A stretch of DNA of 37,486 nucleotides, from contig CAZMNY010000060.1 of the NCBI GenBank assembly GCA_964567745.1, positions 1 to 37,486 of the forward strand, in the 5' to 3' direction. Below are positions 32,275 to 37,486 of this stretch, piece by piece; the stretch's first letter is position 1; each line of letters begins with the position of its first letter. The translations under genes were made by a program, and so were the position numbers. Source of the stretch: CAZMNY01 sp964567745 (lineage in GTDB: Bacteria > Planctomycetota > Planctomycetia > Pirellulales > Pirellulaceae). A model generated the notes under the pieces. It saw nothing but the letters and a program-made list of their open reading frames with translations. It did no database searches and was not told the DNA's origin.

Positions 32275-33104
32275 CAATAGATGAATACGTTGAGCAGACT
32301 CATTTCTTTCGGGTCGTGCTCGAACGCTTGAAAGAACAAACTCCGCTGCAGGAGTTGTTGGCTCATGCGAGCGACGAATTGCTGGCGACCTCGAAGCTCG
32401 TGGTGGCTGTCGAGTTCCTGCTTTCCGAACTCAAGCACATCGGCATGATGGGCGACGCGATGCAGCGACTTGGGCACTATTTCGCTCCCTTTCAGACGTA
32501 TGTGGTTCAGGAGGCGGAGCGCGAACGAGGTCGATTTTCGATGGAGATGGCGTTTCAGGTTCTCTATCGTGAAGCAGAATATCGAGCGATGGATCCCAAG
32601 CCGCAGGGCCTGTTCTTCTACCAATTCGAGACCCTTTGCCGAAACCGGCTCCGCTACGATCAGGGTCTCGAAGCCATGGCGGGCGATCCGGTTTACGAGG
32701 AGGCGTGGCGAAAGTGGATCCTCACGGTGCGGCGGCAGATCGGGCTTGTCGATATGGCGGACCTGATCTTTGTTCGCAGCGAGTATTCTCGGGTCGCCGC
32801 CCGCCAGCGCGGTAGCTGGGATGAGGAGACGACCTTGCTGTTTGGCGAGAAAGAGGGCCGCATCGCGTTGGCAAATCGCCGCAAAGATCCTCTTTATCTG
32901 TTCGCTGCTCTGCAGCGGCACCTCGGCTATCCGCAAGTCCCTCGGCCACCCAAGCCCGATCAAGCTTCGGAGCTCATCCCCCAATTATTGCGCCGCGTCG
33001 AACGGATGGAGGTGCGGATGAAGCTGATGGAGGAGGAGCAGCGGAGTGGTGCGGTCGACTTGTCCCGGTTCTATCAGGAACGATCCAAGAAAACCGAAGA
33101 CTGA
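32265..33104 (+). CDS. Conserved-looking protein of unknown function
   Basis: A 279-residue, mostly helical, soluble protein that I do not recognise. It begins inside the end of the hydrolase gene (10-bp overlap, different frame), so it is probably translated from the same mRNA; ATG 32280 is an alternative start. The sequence is rich in Arg/Glu and Leu heptad-like spacing (RVVLERLKEQTPLQELLAHA). It has a FFYQFETLCRNRLRYDQGLE segment and a charged C-terminal coiled-coil (RRVERMEVRMKLMEEEQR). Three Met residues in KHIGMMGDAMQRLG may pack in the core. No membrane segment, signal, metal motif or nucleotide motif is seen. Codon use looks like its neighbours, so it is likely real. Confidence 0.72.
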   Translation: MRLAIDEYVEQTHFFRVVLERLKEQTPLQELLAHASDELLATSKLVVAVEFLLSELKHIGMMGDAMQRLGHYFAPFQTYVVQEAERERGRFSMEMAFQVLYREAEYRAMDPKPQGLFFYQFETLCRNRLRYDQGLEAMAGDPVYEEAWRKWILTVRRQIGLVDMADLIFVRSEYSRVAARQRGSWDEETTLLFGEKEGRIALANRRKDPLYLFAALQRHLGYPQVPRPPKPDQASELIPQLLRRVERMEVRMKLMEEEQRSGAVDLSRFYQERSKKTED

Positions 33105-33418
33105 TTGCCGTTTTCGCGTGTTGAGAAGAGGGGTACATTGACGAAACTACTGAAGGTTTTGGGTTTGTAAAGGTTGTGCGGGCGGCACTCTCTTGGGACC
33201 GCGCTCGCCGCACTGGGAAGGGCTGGCAATCGCACTGAATCCACGGGCAGGATTCGGTTCGATTTTGGGCAAACGGGGTGGCAATCGTCAGTCCACGCTC
33301 TTGTCGCTTTCTTCCTAGGGTGTTAGGCTGCGCGGTTTAGCATAGTCTTGCCAATTATGCTGTTCTTTTTGAGTCCTCAAGACAGATCATGCTTGCATTC
33401 CAAGGGTCGAGGTGAAGC
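33105..33418. other. Intergenic region upstream of the CBS-kor genes
   Basis: These 314 bp hold no gene. A dyad, AGCATA (33339-33344) and TATGCT (33356-33361), lies about 58 bp before the TTG start at 33419 and could be an operator, but this is weak. Confidence 0.5.
33339..33361. promoter_or_regulatory. Possible operator dyad
   Basis: AGCATA-11-TATGCT, half-sites 17 bp apart, upstream of the CBS-korA-korB-CBS genes. Six-base half-sites arise by chance often, so support is slight. Confidence 0.25.
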
Positions 33419-33886
33419 TTGGATTTTCGATTAGATCTACGCGATGAGACGGTTACGCACGAGTGCATGGCCGAGCCCATTTGCTGCTCGCTGGCGACGA
33501 CGGTTCGCCAAGTCTTTGCGGAACTCAAAGAGCGCAACACAGGTGCCATTTTGGTCTGTGACGAAGAGCAGGTTTTACAGGGCATTTTCACGGAACGCGA
33601 CGCCTTGCGAATCATGGCCTCGGGCGGCTCGCTCGACCGTCCGGTTTCCGAAGTGATGACGACGGAGCCGAACACGATTTCATCGGCCACGACCGTGGGC
33701 GAGTCAATTTCACAAATGTACTCGGGCGGTTATCGGCGATTGCCGGTCATTGACGAAGACGGCAAGCCGATTGGAGTCGTCAAGACTTCCCTTCTTGTCC
33801 ATTATTTGGTCGCCCATTTTCCGGACGTGATCTACAACCTCCCGCCGGATCCCCACCACGTTACGCAGGAGCGAGAGGGAGCATAG
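33419..33886 (+). CDS. CBS-domain protein
   Basis: A 155-residue pair of CBS motifs (a Bateman module) that usually binds adenine nucleotides. The TTG start at 33419 is supported by a GAGGTG site 4 bases upstream. The first CBS half carries the nucleotide-binding GIFTERDAL (Thr and Asp present). The second half has GGYRRLPVIDEDGKPIGVV but TSLLV in place of S/TxxD, so probably only one site binds well. The C-terminus (HFPDVIYNLPPDPHH) is a conserved family tail. It is 61 bp upstream of korA on the same strand, so it is likely a regulator or partner of that enzyme. Confidence 0.85.
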   Translation: MDFRLDLRDETVTHECMAEPICCSLATTVRQVFAELKERNTGAILVCDEEQVLQGIFTERDALRIMASGGSLDRPVSEVMTTEPNTISSATTVGESISQMYSGGYRRLPVIDEDGKPIGVVKTSLLVHYLVAHFPDVIYNLPPDPHHVTQEREGA

Positions 33887-33947
33887 CCCTACTCTTCCGG
33901 CACCCACCATTCAACAACATGTTTTTGAAGCGAGATGTGAGTCGACG

Positions 33948-35813
33948 ATGTCTACGACCACAGAAGACGCGGCCAAGTTTACGCGAGAACATATCACGAT
34001 CGAATCGGCAACGATTCGGCTCGCAGGCGATTCCGGCGACGGGATGCAGATTAGCGGCACCCAGCTGACGAACACGTCGGCCATGTCGGGTAACGACGTC
34101 GCGACCTTCCCCGACTACCCCGCCGAAATTCGCGCGCCCAAAGGAACTCGGGCTGGCGTCAGCGGCTATCAAGTTCAATTTGCCTCGACCGATATCTTCA
34201 CGCCAGGCGACGAACTCGACGCGCTCGTGACGATGAACCCCGCGGCGCTCGTCACCAACGTGCCCGATCTCCGCAAGGGCGGGATCTTGATCGTCAACAG
34301 CGATAGCTTTGACAAGAAAGACTTTAAGCTCGCTAAGCTCGACGAAAACCCGCTCGACGATCCAACGCTGTCGCAGAATTATCGAGTGATCCAGGTCCCC
34401 ATGACGACGATCACTCGCAAGGCGGTCGAAGACACTGGGCTCAATACGAAACTGCAAGACCGCTGCAAGAACTTCTTCGCGGTCGGGCTGATCTACTTTC
34501 TCTACGGCCGCGAACTCGAGCCGACTCTTCGTTTCATCGGCGACAAGTTCGGCAAGAAACCCGAAATTGCAGCCGCCAACGAGAAAGCTCTGCGAGCTGG
34601 CTGGTACTACGGCGAAACGACCGAGGCGTTCGTCAGCACCTACAAGGTGGAGCCGGCCAAATTGAAGCCGGGGACGTACAAGAACTTGATGGGCAACACC
34701 GCGCTGGCTTGGGGCTTGCTGACTGCGGCGAAACGTAGCAACATCGACATGTTCTACGGCTCGTACCCCATTACCCCAGCCAGTCAGATCTTGGAAGAGC
34801 TCGCCGATCGCAAGCACTTCGGGGTCAAGACGTTTCAGGCCGAGGATGAAATCGCCGCGATTTGCTCGTCGATAGGTGCCGCCTTCGCAGGCGTCATGGC
34901 GGTCACCGGTTCCAGCGGACCTGGAATCGCGCTCAAAGGCGAGGCGATGGGGTTGGCGATGATTTTGGAACTTCCCTTGATCATTGTGAACATCCAGCGA
35001 GGCGGTCCCAGCACGGGCCTTCCGACCAAGACCGAACAGTCCGACCTGTTGCAAGCTCTGTACGGCCGCAACGGCGAGTGCCCGATTCCGGTGATCTCCT
35101 GCAGCAGTCCCGCGGATTGCTTCGATGTGGCTCAAGAAGCTTGGCGGATCGCCGCCGAGTTCATGACGCCGATCGTGTTGCTTTCCGATGGCTACATTGC
35201 CAACGGGGCCGAACCGTGGCGAATTCCCAATGTTGACGACCTCCCCAAAGTGGAAGTCAAATACGCCAAAGCGAAAGAGGGCGAGGAGTTTCTTCCGTAT
35301 AAGCGTAACGAAAAAGGCGCGAGGCCTTGGGCCATTCCTGGCACGCCGGATCTGATGCACCGAATCGGCGGACTCGAGAAGGACAAGGAATCGGGCAACG
35401 TCAGTTACGATCCGGACAACCATCAAGTGATGACGGACTTGCGGCAAAAGAAGTTGGACGGCATCGCCGATCATATTCCGTTGCAAGAGGTCGTCGGTCC
35501 TGAGAACGGCGATCTGCTGGTGCTTAGCTGGGGCGGCACTTATGGTTCGTGCACGACCGCCGTGTCGCGCTGCCAATCCAAAGGCTTGTCGGTCGCCCAC
35601 ACTCACCTGCGCTACCTCAACCCATTCCCGAAGAACCTGGGCGACTTGCTCAAGAACTACAAGCAAGTGCTGATTCCCGAGCTCAATCTGGGACAACTGC
35701 GTTCGGTCATTCGTAGCAAGTATTTGATCGAGCCGCTTGGTCTGAACAAGGTCAAAGGCCGCCCCTTTGCCGTGTCGGAAATCATCGCGAAAATCGAAGA
35801 GATCCTCAACTAA
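33948..35813 (+). CDS. korA: 2-oxoacid:ferredoxin oxidoreductase, fused gamma-alpha subunit
   Basis: A 621-residue fused gamma-alpha subunit of a 2-oxoglutarate:ferredoxin (or related 2-oxoacid) oxidoreductase, which oxidatively decarboxylates 2-oxoacids to acyl-CoA with ferredoxin. The N-terminal gamma domain spans about 18-210 (IRLAGDSGDGMQISGTQLT at its start). The alpha domain begins near 245, with SYPITPASQILEEL at about 270, FQAEDEIAAICSSIGAAFAG, VTGSSGPGIALKGEAMGLA, and a Cys-containing VISCSSPADCFDVAQEAWR. korB follows by 120 bp. In planctomycetes this complex can stand in for the 2-oxoglutarate dehydrogenase step; the exact substrate (2-oxoglutarate or pyruvate) is inferred from subunit layout, not proven. 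Confidence 0.9.
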   Translation: MSTTTEDAAKFTREHITIESATIRLAGDSGDGMQISGTQLTNTSAMSGNDVATFPDYPAEIRAPKGTRAGVSGYQVQFASTDIFTPGDELDALVTMNPAALVTNVPDLRKGGILIVNSDSFDKKDFKLAKLDENPLDDPTLSQNYRVIQVPMTTITRKAVEDTGLNTKLQDRCKNFFAVGLIYFLYGRELEPTLRFIGDKFGKKPEIAAANEKALRAGWYYGETTEAFVSTYKVEPAKLKPGTYKNLMGNTALAWGLLTAAKRSNIDMFYGSYPITPASQILEELADRKHFGVKTFQAEDEIAAICSSIGAAFAGVMAVTGSSGPGIALKGEAMGLAMILELPLIIVNIQRGGPSTGLPTKTEQSDLLQALYGRNGECPIPVISCSSPADCFDVAQEAWRIAAEFMTPIVLLSDGYIANGAEPWRIPNVDDLPKVEVKYAKAKEGEEFLPYKRNEKGARPWAIPGTPDLMHRIGGLEKDKESGNVSYDPDNHQVMTDLRQKKLDGIADHIPLQEVVGPENGDLLVLSWGGTYGSCTTAVSRCQSKGLSVAHTHLRYLNPFPKNLGDLLKNYKQVLIPELNLGQLRSVIRSKYLIEPLGLNKVKGRPFAVSEIIAKIEEILN

Positions 35814-35933
35814 CAACGAGTTGCTCGACGTGAAGCCAGTTCGCTTGACGTCGACAACCGCAGCAGCATCGCTCAGGCCACGACGTGATTGCCAGGGCTG
35901 GCCCAAAACGGAAACGACTTACGGAACAAGAAG

Positions 35934-36950
35934 ATGAGCACTGAATTGCCAGTTCTTACTGCGAAGAGTTTTGAGAGCGATCAAGATGTGCGCTGGTGCC
36001 CTGGGTGCGGCGACTATTCCATTTTGGCGCAAATGAAGAAGATGCTGCCGACGCTCGGCGTGCCTCAAGAAAACGTCGTTTTCATTTCCGGGATCGGTTG
36101 CTCGAGCCGTTTTCCGTACTACATGGAAACGTATGGCATGCACAGTATTCACGGACGCGCGCCAGGGTTTGCCAGTGGCCTCAAATGCGCTTCGCCCGAC
36201 ATGCAAGTTTGGGTTGTCACGGGAGACGGCGATGGCTTGAGCATCGGTGGAAATCACCTGATGCACGCCATTCGGCGAAACTTGGACATCAACATTGTGA
36301 TGTTCAACAACCGCATCTACGGCCTGACAAAAGGCCAGTACTCGCCGACCTCGCCCCTCGGAAAGATCACCAAGACGTCGCCCTACGGCGCGATCGACAA
36401 CCCGTTGCATCCGCTTTCGATTGCAATTGGATGTGAGGGTTCGTTTGTTGCCCGGTCTGTCGATACAAACGTCAAGCATCTCGGCGCCACGTTGAAGCGT
36501 GCAGCGGAGCACCGTGGGACGGCGTTCGTCGAGGTTTACCAGAACTGCAACGTGTTCAATGACGGCGCCTGGAAATACGCGAAGGACCGCGAGCTCAAGT
36601 CGGACAATGTGATCGAACTGGAGCACGGCAAGCCGTTGATCTTCGGCAAAGACCGCGACAAAGGCATCCGCCTCAATGGGATGGACCCGGAAATCGTCCA
36701 GTTGGGCAAAGGCCTCACTGAGGACGACTTGCTATTTCACGACGAACGGGCGCCGGAGCCGAGCTTGGCTTATTTGCTGAGCCGCATGCGTTACCCGGAA
36801 TTCCCCGAGCCGATCGGCGTTTTTCGCGCGATCGACGTCCCCAAATACGATGAAGAGTTGAATGGTCAAGTGAAGGCGGCGCAAGAGAAGCACGGCGACG
36901 GCGACTTGAAAGGACTATTCGAATCCGGCGACACCTGGACGGTCTCATGA
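35934..36950 (+). CDS. korB: 2-oxoacid:ferredoxin oxidoreductase beta subunit
   Basis: A 338-residue thiamine diphosphate-binding subunit, partner of korA. I chose the ATG at 35934 (MSTELPVLTAKSFESD); an earlier TTG adds 15 unlikely residues. The N-terminal CPGCGDYSI (C22, C25) and GIGCSSR (Cys near 58) bind the 4Fe-4S cluster. The TPP/Mg site is GDGDGLSIGGNH (about 98-109) followed by NNRIYGLTKGQYSPTS. The 120-bp gap from korA holds no gene. The stop overlaps the start of the next CBS gene (ATGA), which ties the zinc-ribbon CBS protein to this enzyme. Confidence 0.93.
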   Translation: MSTELPVLTAKSFESDQDVRWCPGCGDYSILAQMKKMLPTLGVPQENVVFISGIGCSSRFPYYMETYGMHSIHGRAPGFASGLKCASPDMQVWVVTGDGDGLSIGGNHLMHAIRRNLDINIVMFNNRIYGLTKGQYSPTSPLGKITKTSPYGAIDNPLHPLSIAIGCEGSFVARSVDTNVKHLGATLKRAAEHRGTAFVEVYQNCNVFNDGAWKYAKDRELKSDNVIELEHGKPLIFGKDRDKGIRLNGMDPEIVQLGKGLTEDDLLFHDERAPEPSLAYLLSRMRYPEFPEPIGVFRAIDVPKYDEELNGQVKAAQEKHGDGDLKGLFESGDTWTVS

Positions 36951-37468
36951 GCATTTGCCCATACTGCGAACATAAGAACATCGAAGGCACCGATGTTTGC
37001 GAGAGCTGCGAACACTCTTTGAGTGATCTTCATTTGCCCGTGCCCGCGAGCTCAGTTGAGCAGGCGCTGCTGATAGATCGCATCACGGATCTCAAACCCA
37101 AGACGCCCGTGACGGTTGAGGCCAGCACGTCGCTCGGCGATACGCTCCGCACTTTGGTCGAGAAGAAGATCGGCAGCGTCTTGGTTGTCGACGAGGGCGA
37201 GTTGGTTGGCATCTTCAGCGAGCGAGACGCGTTGATGCGGGTCGGCGAGAGCGCAAGCGAATTCAGCGACCGGCCGATCCGCGAATTGATGACGCCGAAT
37301 CCTCGCACTCTGCTCGCAGACGCAAAAGTCGCATTTGCCGTCCGCACGATGGACGTCGGCGGTCATCGCCATGTGCCGATCGTGAACGGAGAGGGCGAAG
37401 CGGACGGGATGGTCAGCGTCCGCGACATTTTCCGCTTTCTCTCGGAAAAGATGTCCGCCTCGGCCTAG
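36947..37468 (+). CDS. Zinc-ribbon CBS-domain protein
   Basis: A 173-residue protein that overlaps korB by 4 bp, so it is translationally coupled to it. The N-terminus is a four-cysteine zinc ribbon (CPYC and CESC, within residues 4-22). Residues 45-170 form two CBS motifs, with nucleotide-binding signatures intact in both halves: GIFSERDAL and GMVSVRDIF, plus GGHRHVPIV. The protein therefore probably senses an adenine nucleotide (AMP, ADP, ATP or similar). With the CBS gene before korA it brackets the oxidoreductase, which suggests allosteric or redox-energy control, an inference from context. Confidence 0.86.
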   Translation: MSICPYCEHKNIEGTDVCESCEHSLSDLHLPVPASSVEQALLIDRITDLKPKTPVTVEASTSLGDTLRTLVEKKIGSVLVVDEGELVGIFSERDALMRVGESASEFSDRPIRELMTPNPRTLLADAKVAFAVRTMDVGGHRHVPIVNGEGEADGMVSVRDIFRFLSEKMSASA

Positions 37469-37486
37469 GCTCTGTCCCTTAATTGG

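Noticed and set aside
33861..35906. Very long minus-strand open frame antisense to korA
   Set aside because: It is the mirror of a strongly conserved gene; its translation is Arg/His/Asp-rich with no domain. High-GC codon bias produces such frames.

Overview
The window looks like a chromosomal stretch from a planctomycete, probably of the Pirellulales/Pirellulaceae type. This is inferred from gene style: secreted VIT/von Willebrand A proteins, Tat-exported TIM-barrel isomerases, Gfo/Idh/MocA oxidoreductases, zinc-ribbon proteins with long Pro/Gly linkers, TTG/GTG starts, and intergenic repeat families of the kind seen in that phylum. A run of exactly 100 Ns (6448-6547) marks an assembly scaffold join. 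I see no rRNA, tRNA, CRISPR array, phage module or intact insertion sequence.

Layout. 1-4.2 kb: two exported proteins on the minus strand (a small unknown and an 811-residue VIT-vWA protein), then about 685 bp of repeat-rich DNA. 4.2-6.6 kb: a Tat-exported sugar isomerase-like protein, a tiny zinc-ribbon membrane protein, and a membrane protein with a (EKKDA)n tail broken by the gap. 6.7-12.0 kb (minus strand): hisF, a PilT-type ATPase and a membrane-anchored GspE-like protein are tightly packed, followed by a CvpA-like membrane protein and a DUF4190-like protein. 12.3-14.2 kb: a Gfo/Idh/MocA oxidoreductase and a small membrane-anchored protein. 14.5-15.6 kb: thiS-thiG. 15.6-17.9 kb (minus): an array of six zinc ribbons leading into a Yip1-like membrane domain, split by one in-frame TAG. 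18.2-20.2 kb: a DinG-type helicase.

20.2-23.3 kb is a degraded region. It holds hairpin clusters, a possible transposase tail, a second Tat-exported isomerase-like gene, a 3'-truncated prepilin peptidase, a 218-bp palindromic element and a 5'-truncated coding fragment. 23.3-33.1 kb: a UbiD-family decarboxylase, a lipoprotein thioredoxin, a possible PilZ-like protein, a transglutaminase-like/TPR protein, ribBA, an alpha/beta hydrolase and a conserved-looking unknown. 33.4-37.5 kb: a CBS protein, korA, korB and a zinc-ribbon CBS protein, probably one operon for a 2-oxoacid:ferredoxin oxidoreductase with two candidate nucleotide-sensing partners.

The strongest unusual observations are: (1) the GspE-family protein next to PilT has lost the key residues of all four nucleotide motifs but keeps its fold markers and zinc cysteines, so it looks like a membrane-embedded pseudo-ATPase; (2) the six-zinc-ribbon/Yip1 reading frame is cut by a single TAG, with no usual start codon before a half-ribbon; (3) CBS-domain genes bracket korAB; (4) the DinG protein has Ser in place of the first expected Fe-S cysteine.
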